64,000 nt of DNA from Tenacibaculum dicentrarchi (GTDB lineage Bacteria > Bacteroidota > Bacteroidia > Flavobacteriales > Flavobacteriaceae): positions 1 through 64,000 of the forward strand of contig NZ_OESZ01000045.1 of assembly GCF_900239345.1 (NCBI RefSeq), written 5' to 3'. Made by a program: the position numbers and the translations under genes. The notes under the pieces were generated by a model. The model saw only the letters and a program-made list of their open reading frames with translations, did no database searches and was not told where the DNA came from. Below are positions 43,350 through 51,535 of the stretch, piece by piece (the stretch's first letter is position 1; each line of letters opens with the position of its first letter).

Positions 43350-44252
43350 ATGAATAAATCCATCCGTTTTTTATCACTTATAACTATTAGTTTTGTAGCC
43401 GTATTATTTACAAACACTATCAGTCAAAAAAAAGAACCCAAAATAAAAAATGTAGCTGAAAGCTATGAAATTAGAGCTGTAAAAGCGCCAAGTTATATGG
43501 AATTAGCTGGTGAGCGTGTTCCCTTAGAAAAAGCAGATGTTAAAGAACATATGGACCGTGAATTATTGGTAAATACCTATTGGCAATCTAACGGATTATT
43601 ATTAATAAAACGTGCCAATAAATTTTTTCCAATTATAGAACCTTTATTAGAAAAATATGGAGTGCCTGATGATTTTAAATATTTATGCGTTGCCGAAAGT
43701 GCTTTAATTAATATTCCATCATCAAAAGGTGCCGCTGGATACTGGCATTTTATGCCTGCCACTGGACGTGAATATGGACTAGAAGTAAATAGAAATGTAG
43801 ATGAGCGTTATAATTTAGAGAAATCGACAAGAGTTGCTGCCGAATATTTAAAAAAAGCTAAGAAAAAACTAGGTTCTTGGACACTTGCAGCAGCTGCTTA
43901 TAATGCTGGAAATGGTCGAATTTCACAACGTTTAAAGCAACAACAAGTTGATAATTACTATGATTTACTTTTAAATAGTGAAACTAGCAGATATATTTTT
44001 AGAATTTTAGCTTTAAAAGAAGTTTTATCAAACCCACATAAATATGGTTTTATGTATGATCAGGAAGACCTATACACCTTTCCTGTAACCTATAATGTTA
44101 AAGTAAATACGCCAATCACAAACATTACCAACTTTGCAAAAAAATATGAGGTTACTTATAAAGAGTTAAAATTAGTAAACCCTTGGTTGCGAGAATCAAA
44201 GTTAAATAATAAAAGTAAAAAAACATATACTATTAAAATACCTGTTAATTAA
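43350..44252 (+). CDS. lytic transglycosylase with degenerate LysM domain
   Basis: The 300-aa protein has an N-terminal signal/anchor segment (about 5-26) and an SLT-type lysozyme-like domain (about 95-230). The catalytic Glu is in CVAESAL (about E117), followed by SSKGAAGYWHFMPATGREYGL and AAAAYNAGNGRI, the MltD-like signature. The last 55 residues (YNVKVNTPITNITNFAKKYEVTYKELKLVNPWL) look like a diverged LysM domain. It cleaves peptidoglycan in the periplasm. It is followed by a small membrane protein after 2 bases. Confidence 0.92.
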   Translation: MNKSIRFLSLITISFVAVLFTNTISQKKEPKIKNVAESYEIRAVKAPSYMELAGERVPLEKADVKEHMDRELLVNTYWQSNGLLLIKRANKFFPIIEPLLEKYGVPDDFKYLCVAESALINIPSSKGAAGYWHFMPATGREYGLEVNRNVDERYNLEKSTRVAAEYLKKAKKKLGSWTLAAAAYNAGNGRISQRLKQQQVDNYYDLLLNSETSRYIFRILALKEVLSNPHKYGFMYDQEDLYTFPVTYNVKVNTPITNITNFAKKYEVTYKELKLVNPWLRESKLNNKSKKTYTIKIPVN

Positions 44253-44254
44253 TA

Positions 44255-44455
44255 ATGAAAAAAGCAATCCCATTTATATATATTATATTAGGAATTTTTA
44301 TTTTAGCAGAATCAATTTCTAATTTCCTAGAAAACAAAGAATTATATAGAGTCTTTTTCAGTATTACTACTCAAAGTAAATATATATACTTACTTGTAAA
44401 AGTATTATTTGCTAGTTTATTTTTAGTAGACGGAATTAAAAAACTTAAAAAATAA
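44255..44455 (+). CDS. small two-helix membrane protein
   Basis: This 66-aa protein (MKKAIPFIYIILGIFILAES...) has two predicted membrane helices (about 5-20 and 45-60). I do not recognise it. It starts 2 bases after the lytic transglycosylase gene, so cotranslation is likely, and it ends just before a strong terminator. Confidence 0.6.
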   Translation: MKKAIPFIYIILGIFILAESISNFLENKELYRVFFSITTQSKYIYLLVKVLFASLFLVDGIKKLKK

Positions 44456-44461
44456 TAGTTC

Positions 44462-44499
44462 AACAGCAAATTAGCTTGGCTAGTTTGCTGTTATTTTTT
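44462..44499 (+). terminator. terminator of the lytic transglycosylase operon
   Basis: A 14-bp stem (44462-44475 with 44479-44492, one G-T pair) with a 3-base loop is followed by ATTTTTT. It overlaps the 3' end of the ywbE-like pseudogene on the other strand. Confidence 0.85.
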
Positions 44500-44672
44500 G
44501 TACTCTTCCTACAATTACAGGTACTAATTCTACTTTTATTCCATGAGGATAATTTACTGAACTTGTTAATATTTAACTTACAACCCCTGAAGTTAATTTA
44601 CCTGTTCTTTACTTATTTTTCTGTTTTAACCACAGTACATTGTAATATCTTTTTTATTTGTTACTGTATATT
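44480..44672 (-). pseudogene. decayed ywbE-like gene (DUF2196)
   Basis: In one minus-strand frame 44632-44480 reads as a continuous YwbE-like protein interrupted by two stop codons: RTGKLTSGVV, stop, ILTSSVNYPHGIKVEL, then VGRVQKI and a final stop. Intact YwbE proteins have QRTGKLT-GIV-DILT-S-HPHGIKVRL and VGRVQEI, so the first stop (TAA) replaces a Gln (CAA). The N-terminal part continues in another frame (about 44641-44672), indicating a frameshift too. The gene is inactive. It lies just 3' of the cold-shock genes. Confidence 0.7.
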
Positions 44673-44697
44673 TAGTTTCTTTTTTAAAATAAAAAAA

Positions 44698-44717
44698 CCT
44701 ATCAATAAATTGATAGG
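44698..44717 (-). terminator. terminator of cold-shock gene copy 1
   Basis: CCTATCAA-TAAA-TTGATAGG, followed by a T run in the minus direction. Related stems follow the other two copies. Confidence 0.8.
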
Positions 44718-44751
44718 CTTCTTTAAAAAGTTTTTACTCTGGTAAAATATA

Positions 44752-44943
44752 TTATAATACTCTTACGTCTACAGCGTTTAATCCTTTTCTTCCTTCTTGT
44801 AATTCGAATTCAACTTCGTCATTCTCACGAATTTCATCGATTAATCCTGATACATGTACAAAATGTTCTTTGTTTGTTCCTTCTTCTGTAATAAATCCAA
44901 ATCCTTTTGACTCATTGAAGAATTTTACGGTACCTCTATTCAT
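44752..44943 (-). CDS. cold-shock protein, copy 1
   Basis: The 63-aa protein is a single cold-shock domain that binds single-stranded RNA/DNA: RNP1 is SKGFGFIT (residues 12-19) and RNP2 is HFVHVS (27-32). The protein is identical in all residues to copies 2 and 3. Copies 1 and 2 differ by only three synonymous bases and share the leader sequence and terminator stem, so they are the youngest pair. Each copy has its own promoter, which suggests raised dosage or separate timing of the same product. Confidence 0.95.
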   Translation of the reverse strand: MNRGTVKFFNESKGFGFITEEGTNKEHFVHVSGLIDEIRENDEVEFELQEGRKGLNAVDVRVL

Positions 44944-44989
44944 AATATAAAAAATATATGTTGCTTACTTAATTGATTACAACGTTTTG

Positions 44990-44997
44990 CAAATGTA
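44990..44997 (-). promoter_or_regulatory. -7 promoter element of cold-shock copy 1
   Basis: TACATTTG matches TAnnTTTG and lies 46 bases upstream of the ATG. The leader that follows (AACGTTGTAATCAATTAAG) is nearly the same in copy 2. Confidence 0.6.
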
Positions 44998-45092
44998 ACA
45001 CCAAATATTTAATTTTCAGGTAAATATTTGATATTATTACAATTATATTTTATAAGAAGATACAATAATTAGTTGTTCTGACCTTTTACAAC

Positions 45093-45124
45093 AAAAAGCC
45101 TATCAATAAATTGATAGGCTTTTT
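45093..45124 (-). terminator. terminator of cold-shock gene copy 2
   Basis: A 14-bp stem built on GCCTATCAA/TTGATAGGC with a TAAA loop, with a T run in the minus direction. Confidence 0.85.
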
Positions 45125-45150
45125 AAAAAAGTTTACTCTGGTAAAATATA

Positions 45151-45342
45151 TTATAATACTCTTACGTCTACAGCGTTTAATCCTTTTCTTCCTTCTTGTA
45201 ATTCAAATTCAACTTCGTCATTCTCACGAATTTCATCGATTAAACCTGATACATGTACGAAATGTTCTTTGTTTGTTCCTTCTTCTGTAATAAATCCAAA
45301 TCCTTTTGACTCATTGAAGAATTTTACGGTACCTCTATTCAT
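45151..45342 (-). CDS. cold-shock protein, copy 2
   Basis: This copy encodes the same 63 residues as copies 1 and 3. The first 45 bases of sequence upstream of its ATG match copy 1 except for single-base changes, whereas the region before the promoter differs. It lies 399 bases from copy 1 (start to start). Its terminator is the longest of the three. Confidence 0.95.
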   Translation of the reverse strand: MNRGTVKFFNESKGFGFITEEGTNKEHFVHVSGLIDEIRENDEVEFELQEGRKGLNAVDVRVL

Positions 45343-45395
45343 AATATAAAAAATATATGTTGCTTACTTAATTGATTGCAACGTTAATTGTATTA

Positions 45396-45403
45396 CAAAT
45401 GTA
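45396..45403 (-). promoter_or_regulatory. -7 promoter element of cold-shock copy 2
   Basis: TACATTTG, 53 bases upstream of the ATG, identical to the elements of copies 1 and 3. Confidence 0.6.
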
Positions 45404-45491
45404 ATGCCAAAATTTTAAAATAAGGGTGAATTGCAATTATTTTTTTCAACTTATTTGAAAACAAAATTTAAATTCATTTAAACAGCAAAAA

Positions 45492-45514
45492 AGCCTATCA
45501 ATAATTAATAGGCT
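45492..45514 (-). terminator. terminator of cold-shock gene copy 3
   Basis: AGCCTAT and ATAGGCT form a 7-bp stem with a 9-base loop, followed by TTTTTT in the minus direction. It is a decayed version of the stems of copies 1 and 2. Confidence 0.7.
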
Positions 45515-45548
45515 CTCTTTAAAAAGTTTACTCTGGTAATATAATATA

Positions 45549-45740
45549 TTATAATACTCTTACGTCAACAGCATTTAATCCTTTTCTTCCTTCTTGTAAT
45601 TCGAATTCAACTTCGTCATTCTCACGAATTTCATCGATTAATCCTGAAACATGTACAAAATGTTCTTTGTTTGTTCCTTCTTCTGTAATAAATCCAAATC
45701 CTTTTGACTCGTTAAAGAATTTTACTGTACCTCTATTCAT
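45549..45740 (-). CDS. cold-shock protein, copy 3
   Basis: This copy encodes the same 63 residues as copies 1 and 2 but differs from them at about six synonymous positions and in most of its leader, so it split off first. It has the clearest promoter of the three (TTG, 21 bp, TACATTTG). Complete conservation of the protein with drift at silent sites points to purifying selection or gene conversion. Confidence 0.95.
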   Translation of the reverse strand: MNRGTVKFFNESKGFGFITEEGTNKEHFVHVSGLIDEIRENDEVEFELQEGRKGLNAVDVRVL

Positions 45741-45792
45741 AATAATTAATTATATGTTAGTTACTTTAGTGTAAACAACGTTTATTTAGTTG

Positions 45793-45824
45793 CAAATGTA
45801 TTGTTTTTTTTTTGAAAAAAACAA
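45793..45824 (-). promoter_or_regulatory. promoter of cold-shock copy 3
   Basis: TTG (45822-45824), 21 bp, TACATTTG (45793-45800) on the minus strand, 52 bases before the ATG. Confidence 0.65.
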
Positions 45825-46240
45825 TAAATAATTGTTGTATTATTCTTTTTTCACTTCCTAATTAAAGTTTATAACTCCCTATTATTTAACTAAAAATTAA
45901 GCGATTAAAAAACAAATAAACTTTTTAACTATTCTCTTGTTTATCTATTTAAAATAATTAATTTAGCACTAAAACAACATTAAAATTATGATATAAATAT
46001 TATTAATAGCTTAAAAATGAATTTTTAATAAAACTAAATCAATTATTATGGCTTAATATTACCCAATTCTTTTCATATATTAATAATAACAATACAATAA
46101 AACAAATACCTAAAAAAAAATTGAATAACAATAAAAAGAATACTTAAAGTTATCATTATGTAAAAATCAATCATGTAACAAATACTAAAAAAGAAGTTTC
46201 TCTTTTTATCTATAAAATTTTATTTAATAAATACATCTTT
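45825..46240. other. gene-free AT-rich spacer upstream of the M43 protease gene
   Basis: About 415 bases of very A/T-rich sequence with many stop codons in all frames. No clear TAnnTTTG element for the following gene is seen, and no structure beyond short A/T repeats. It may hold regulatory sites for the large T9SS protein that I cannot recognise. Confidence 0.4.
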
Positions 46241-49200
46241 ATGAGTTTCAAAAATTATTTATCAACACTTTGCTTTTTACTGATTGCTTTTACTGCTTTC
46301 AGTCAAAAAAAAACCACAAACGGTTGTGGTACAAAACTGTCACAAAAAGACAAAACTAAATTTCGACAATCAATATCAAAATTTAAAAGAGAACAACAAA
46401 CCAATAAAAGAGTAGGGATAAGAAATTATCAAATTCCTGTGGTTTTTCATATTCTACATAACGGACAAGGTGAAGCAGGTTCTGTTAGTAAAGAAAATAT
46501 GGCATGCCGAATTAACGACGTAATGGAAGTTGTTAATAAAGATTTTCGTGGTGAATTTCCTAGATGGAATAATTCCGACCCAAGATTTGACGGCGTAAAA
46601 CAAAAAATGGATAACATCGAATTTTTACTAGCTACCGAAGACCCTGATGGAAACCTTTTAGAAACTCCAGGTATGAATTGGCTTATCGAAGACGGGCTTG
46701 TAGAAGATGGTTACGACCCTAAAATTACCACAAACGATTGGTGGTGGGGAAAAAATGGCAAATATTACTTACAAGTATTTATTGTATCTCATTCCAATGG
46801 AATATCGGAAGGAAAATGGCAATCTGGACATGCTTTTTTACCTATACAAGACGCAGTTCCAAGAGTTGTATTTAACTGGAGATATGTAGGAAGACAAACT
46901 GCTTGTACTGATAATCCATCATCAAGTTCAGAAGGCTATGCAAAAGTAATGTCTCATGAATTTGGTCATTATTTCGGATTAAGACATACTTTTCATGAAA
47001 GTGATACCGATAAAGGAACTTGGACTGTTGAAAATGATGGAATTGACGATACTCCTCCAACAATGGGCTCTGAAGGATGTAATAGAGACGTTTTAAATGC
47101 TTGTGGCGTATATTCTAATTTGGAAAACTACATGGATTATAATGTTGATTGTCAAATTATGTTTACAAAAGACCAAGTTACCGTAATGAATAAATGGCTT
47201 GAAGATACTTCTGAAGCAAAATACCCTAGAAGTTTACTTTGGCAAACAAATAATTTGATTGCTACAGGTATATTACCTCATGCTCCAGTTGCTAATTTTA
47301 AAAGCAATGTAACAGCTATTTGTAGTAATCAGCCTGTAGAGTTTAAAGACAATTCAACAGGAAATCCAACTTCTTGGAAATGGACTTTCGAAGGAGGAAC
47401 ACCTGCTACATCTTCAGAAAAAAACCCAACAGTTACTTACGCAACTAAAGGGCAGTATAAAGTAAAATTAGAGGTTTGGAATAGTGTTGGTATAGGCTAC
47501 AGTAAAACTGAAACCCTAAATTATATTGATGTTGACCAACATTCAACAGCCGATACTACCGAAAATTTTGAAGGAACTTTTCCTCCTCAAGGATGGAAAG
47601 TTATCAATCCTGATGGAAAACTAGCTTGGGGAAAACGTAGCGACGCAGGAAATGGCGATTCGTCATGTGTGGTTATGAACAACGCCGATAACGACAAAAT
47701 TGGTGAAGAAGACTACTTACAATTGCCTTTTTATAATTTAACAAATGCTAAAAATGCACAACTTTATTTTGATGTTGCTTATGTTAAATTTGATGAAGTG
47801 AGTGCCGATATGCTAAAAGCCGAAGTTTCTACCGATTGTGGAGCTACTTGGACAGAAGTATATTCAAAAACACACACCGAATTAGAAACTGCCTTATCTG
47901 CCTTATCTCCAAATGATTGGATTCCTAATCAAGAATCACATTGGAGAAAAGAATTAGTCGATTTAAGCGATTATGACGGACAAGCAAATTTAGCCATTCG
48001 TTTTAAAAATATATCAGGATACGGAACTCGTGTTTGGTTAGATAACGTAATCGTTGCCTTAGATAATAGTAATGGTCCAGTAGTCGATTTTTATACTAAA
48101 AAAAGAAATTCAGTATGTGAAAGTGAAGTGGTTCAATTTTTTGATACCTCAACAGGAACAACAGCAACTTCATGGAATTGGAAATTTCCTGGAGGAACTC
48201 CTGCCACTTCTACCGAGCAAAATCCTACGGTTATTTATAATACTTACGGAAATTATAACGTAAGTTTAAAAGTTGAAAATACTGATGGTTCATCAGAAAA
48301 AACCATAGATAGTTTTGTCGTTTTAAAAACACCAACCGCACAATCTTTTACTGAAGATTTTTCAGGAACCTTCCCTCCTGCCAATTGGAATATCCGTAAT
48401 TTCGATGGAAAATTAGAATTTGAAAAAAGTAATTTGGCTGGAAATGGCGATGGTTTTTGTATGATGATGAACAATGCCGATAATGAAACTGTTGGTGAAT
48501 TAGATGAAATTATCATGCCTTCTTTAGATTTATCCGTAGGCGCTACCGATTTTTATTTCGATGTTGCTTATACTAAATTTGATGATGCAAGTCCTGATAA
48601 ATTGGCAGTTATGGCTTCTAGCGATTGTGGTGCTACTTGGCAAACTTTATACGATAAAACACATACTGTTTTAGAAACTGTAAATGTTGTTGATGACCCT
48701 GCAACAGATGCAAATGAACCTAATAATTGGATTCCTACCATAGCATCAGACTGGAGAAAAGAGCGTGTAAATCTTAGTGATTATCAAGGATTATCAAACG
48801 TATTAGTAAAATTTGTAAATACATCAGGATACGGAACTCGTATTTGGATTGACAATGTTACCGTTAATTTCGATAGTAAAGAAAAACCAACTTCTAGTTT
48901 TGAAAAACAAGGAGAAAGTGCCTGTCTAGGAAACAATGTACAATTTAATGATACCTCAACAGGAGTACCAACTTCTTGGGCTTGGACTTTTGAAGGCGGA
49001 ACACCTGCAACTTCAACAGAAAAAAACCCAGTAGTAACCTACGATACCGCAGGGAATTATAGCGTAACTTTAACCGCCACAAATGCCACAGGAACAGGAA
49101 CAACCACCACCAAAACAAATTTTGTTACCGTAAAAAATGTTACTGCTTTACCATATAATCAAAACTTTGAAGGAACATTCCCTATTGCTAATTGGGAAAT

Positions 49201-51187
49201 TATAAATCATGATAATGATGAAATTTTATGGGAAAAAAGAGATGATGCTGGTAATGGAGACTCTTCTTGTATGATTATCAATAATGCCGATAATCCTACG
49301 GATAAAATTGATGAATTAATTATAAACCCTTTAGATTTTTCTTCGGAAGGAGATAAAAAAATGGCTTTTGATTTATCTTATACTAAATTCACCAACGCAT
49401 ACGGTACTGATGCAGAATCTGATTCTCCAGATAAATTAATTGTGTTAGTTTCTAAGAACTGTGGATTAACTTGGACGGAAGTTTACAATAAAACACATAC
49501 TGAATTAGAAACAGTTCAAGTTCGTGACTTAGAAGCAACTCCTGATAAAAATGAGGCAAATGATTTTGTTCCTTCAAAAGCATCTGACTGGAGAAAAGAG
49601 AGCATCGATTTAAATGATTTTACAGGAAATTCAAGTATTTTAATCAAATTTAAAAATATTTCAGGATACGGAACTCGTATTTGGATTGATAATTTAAGTG
49701 TAACCTCAACAATTACCAATGACGATATTACTTGGAAAGGAACTACGGATAATGATTGGAACACAGCATCAAACTGGAGTACAAATTCTTTACCAACTTC
49801 TACAAGTCGTGTGGTAATTCCTGCTGGATTATCAACATATCCAACAGCAAATAATGATGTTGTATTTAACAGTTTAACTATTGAATCGGGTGCTACTTTT
49901 ATGGCTAAAGCAAACGTTACAGGAACGGTTACTTATAAGAGAAACATCGAAAATACCGATTGGTATTTAATTTCATCGCCTTTAAAAGAGGAAACTCTTG
50001 AGAATTTTATTACTGGTGGAACACTTTCTTTTGCATCAGGAACACGAGGAAATATCGGTTTTGCACCTTTTAATAATGAGCATCTTACCAAAGCTTGGGA
50101 TTATCAAACAATAAATTCTACAGGAAATTTTGACCTAGCAAAAGGATATTCACTAAAATTAGCAACGCCTAGCGATATTTCTTTCACAGGAAAAATAAAT
50201 ACCAATGATGTAAACATCGAAATTAATAACGGTGCTAGGAATAACTATAATTTAGTTGGAAACCCGTTTATAACTTATGTTAATTCAAAAACTTTTACAG
50301 CAAATAACGCATCAAAAATTTCTGAAAAAACAATTTGGATTTGGAACGGAACAATTTATGAAACGTATAATGATGAAAATCCGTTGGAAATTGCACCTGC
50401 ACAAGGTTTCTTTATAGAAACTACTGACGCATTACCTGCAAATAGTAGTATTACTTTTGCAAAAGCAAATCAAAGTCATCAAAATACCGATACCTTTAAA
50501 AGAGAAGCACCGAAAACTTCTTTTGAATTATTTGTAGAAGATGAAACTCGTCAGAAATCAACCAAAGTATTTTATGCAAACAATAAAACCACTGGTTTTG
50601 ATAACGGTTCAGATTCTAAATTATTTGGGGGAGTTTCTAGTAATTTCGAAGTATTTACCGAATTAATTTCTGATAATAAAGGAAATAAATTAGCGATTCA
50701 AACCTTGCCAACTTCTAACATTGAAGAACTAGTAATTCCTGTTGGATTAACAACAAAAATGGGTAAAGAAGTAAGTATTTCTGTAGATGCTAAAAATCTT
50801 CCTGCGGATGTAAAAATCTATTTAGAAGATAGAATTGCCAATACATTTACCAATATTTCTGATAAAAAAATCGTAGTTAAAAATAATACAAAAGGAGCTG
50901 GACAATTCTATATTCATACAACTTCAAAAAGACCTGATGTTATTGTTAATAAAGGTTTAGAAAATGTAAGTATTTATAAATCTGATAATAATGCGATTAC
51001 CATTACAGGTTTACAAACACAAAACGCTACTTTAAAAGTATATTCGATGTTAGGGAAAAGAGTTTTTGAAACTTCATTCAAATCAACAGGAGTTAGCCTA
51101 ATTCAATTACCAAAAACATCGAAAGGCGTTTATATTGTCGAATTAATTTCAAATACAGGAAAAATTACTAATAAAATTATTTTATAA
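46241..51187 (+). CDS. T9SS-secreted M43 metalloprotease with PKD and jelly-roll repeats
   Basis: This 1648-aa extracellular protein starts with a signal peptide (ending TAFSQ) and an M43 (pappalysin/cytophagalysin-like) metalloprotease domain. The zinc site is HEFGHYFGLRH (about 238-248), and an MDYNVDCQIMFT Met-turn follows. Then come three PKD domains (each with FEGGTPATS or FPGGTPATS), each followed by a choice-of-anchor J-type domain (TFPPxxW...GYGTR(V/I)W(L/I)DN). Next is a C-terminal region shared with the protein at 56102, ending in a T9SS type A sorting domain (LKVYSMLGKRVFET...GVYIVEL). It would digest or bind polymers outside the cell. A mini-gene follows after 27 bases. Confidence 0.9.
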   Translation: MSFKNYLSTLCFLLIAFTAFSQKKTTNGCGTKLSQKDKTKFRQSISKFKREQQTNKRVGIRNYQIPVVFHILHNGQGEAGSVSKENMACRINDVMEVVNKDFRGEFPRWNNSDPRFDGVKQKMDNIEFLLATEDPDGNLLETPGMNWLIEDGLVEDGYDPKITTNDWWWGKNGKYYLQVFIVSHSNGISEGKWQSGHAFLPIQDAVPRVVFNWRYVGRQTACTDNPSSSSEGYAKVMSHEFGHYFGLRHTFHESDTDKGTWTVENDGIDDTPPTMGSEGCNRDVLNACGVYSNLENYMDYNVDCQIMFTKDQVTVMNKWLEDTSEAKYPRSLLWQTNNLIATGILPHAPVANFKSNVTAICSNQPVEFKDNSTGNPTSWKWTFEGGTPATSSEKNPTVTYATKGQYKVKLEVWNSVGIGYSKTETLNYIDVDQHSTADTTENFEGTFPPQGWKVINPDGKLAWGKRSDAGNGDSSCVVMNNADNDKIGEEDYLQLPFYNLTNAKNAQLYFDVAYVKFDEVSADMLKAEVSTDCGATWTEVYSKTHTELETALSALSPNDWIPNQESHWRKELVDLSDYDGQANLAIRFKNISGYGTRVWLDNVIVALDNSNGPVVDFYTKKRNSVCESEVVQFFDTSTGTTATSWNWKFPGGTPATSTEQNPTVIYNTYGNYNVSLKVENTDGSSEKTIDSFVVLKTPTAQSFTEDFSGTFPPANWNIRNFDGKLEFEKSNLAGNGDGFCMMMNNADNETVGELDEIIMPSLDLSVGATDFYFDVAYTKFDDASPDKLAVMASSDCGATWQTLYDKTHTVLETVNVVDDPATDANEPNNWIPTIASDWRKERVNLSDYQGLSNVLVKFVNTSGYGTRIWIDNVTVNFDSKEKPTSSFEKQGESACLGNNVQFNDTSTGVPTSWAWTFEGGTPATSTEKNPVVTYDTAGNYSVTLTATNATGTGTTTTKTNFVTVKNVTALPYNQNFEGTFPIANWEIINHDNDEILWEKRDDAGNGDSSCMIINNADNPTDKIDELIINPLDFSSEGDKKMAFDLSYTKFTNAYGTDAESDSPDKLIVLVSKNCGLTWTEVYNKTHTELETVQVRDLEATPDKNEANDFVPSKASDWRKESIDLNDFTGNSSILIKFKNISGYGTRIWIDNLSVTSTITNDDITWKGTTDNDWNTASNWSTNSLPTSTSRVVIPAGLSTYPTANNDVVFNSLTIESGATFMAKANVTGTVTYKRNIENTDWYLISSPLKEETLENFITGGTLSFASGTRGNIGFAPFNNEHLTKAWDYQTINSTGNFDLAKGYSLKLATPSDISFTGKINTNDVNIEINNGARNNYNLVGNPFITYVNSKTFTANNASKISEKTIWIWNGTIYETYNDENPLEIAPAQGFFIETTDALPANSSITFAKANQSHQNTDTFKREAPKTSFELFVEDETRQKSTKVFYANNKTTGFDNGSDSKLFGGVSSNFEVFTELISDNKGNKLAIQTLPTSNIEELVIPVGLTTKMGKEVSISVDAKNLPADVKIYLEDRIANTFTNISDKKIVVKNNTKGAGQFYIHTTSKRPDVIVNKGLENVSIYKSDNNAITITGLQTQNATLKVYSMLGKRVFETSFKSTGVSLIQLPKTSKGVYIVELISNTGKITNKIIL

Positions 51188-51214
51188 TAATTTTTAATAA
51201 AAAACATAAATATT

Positions 51215-51394
51215 ATGAAAAAACAAACCGAAGACAATAATAATATTTCAAGAAAAGAAGCCTTGAAAAAAATAGGGAAATACGGAAAATATGCTAGTTT
51301 AACAGCATTAGGAACCTATATGATTTTGAATCCGCAAAAAGCACAGGCACAAAGCCCAACTGGTCCTGAAGCTCCAGGTACTGGTGGATTTTAA
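51215..51394 (+). CDS. 59-aa mini-protein with Tat-like leader, copy A
   Basis: This small gene is not a known family to me. Residues 12-19 (SRKEALKK) look like a twin-arginine motif with RK, residues 26-38 are mildly hydrophobic (YASLTALGTYMIL), and KAQA at 42-45 suits a signal-peptidase site. Cleavage there would release QSPTGPEAPGTGGF. Residues 13-48 match copy B (55888-56049) at 34 of 36 positions. It lies between the M43 protease gene and a terminator, so the two form a two-gene operon. The reading frame has a good ATG and coding-like codons. Confidence 0.8.
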   Translation: MKKQTEDNNNISRKEALKKIGKYGKYASLTALGTYMILNPQKAQAQSPTGPEAPGTGGF

Positions 51395-51419
51395 TTAAAT
51401 TAACTTCTTTTACATTACT

Positions 51420-51447
51420 AAAACCCTCGAAAAATTCGAGGGTTTTT
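51420..51447 (+). terminator. terminator of the protease/mini-protein operon
   Basis: AAAACCCTCGAA-AAA-TTCGAGGGTTTT, a 12-bp stem with a T run, 25 bases after the mini-gene. Confidence 0.9.
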
Positions 51448-51523
51448 ATTTGCCTATTTTCCTTCAAAATTTCATTATAAAAAACAGCATTGAACACCGA
51501 TAGTTTTTAACACAAACAATCCG

Positions 51524-51531
51524 TATTTTTG
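51524..51531 (+). promoter_or_regulatory. -7 element directly before the uvrB ATG
   Basis: TATTTTTG matches TAnnTTTG and is followed by TTTT and the ATG, so the uvrB mRNA is predicted to be leaderless or nearly so. Confidence 0.45.
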
Positions 51532-51535
51532 TTTT

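Noticed and set aside
44476..44745. 89-codon plus-strand reading frame after the lytic transglycosylase operon
   Set aside because: It starts inside a terminator loop, is composed of low-complexity Leu/Phe/Ile, and lies antisense to the recognisable ywbE remains.
44694..45520. CCTATCAA repeats as a CRISPR-like array
   Set aside because: Only three stems about 400 bases apart, each at the 3' end of a cold-shock gene; they are terminators.
44752..45740. Cold-shock triplet as a possible assembly duplication
   Set aside because: The copies differ at several silent positions and in leaders and terminators, so they are real separate genes.
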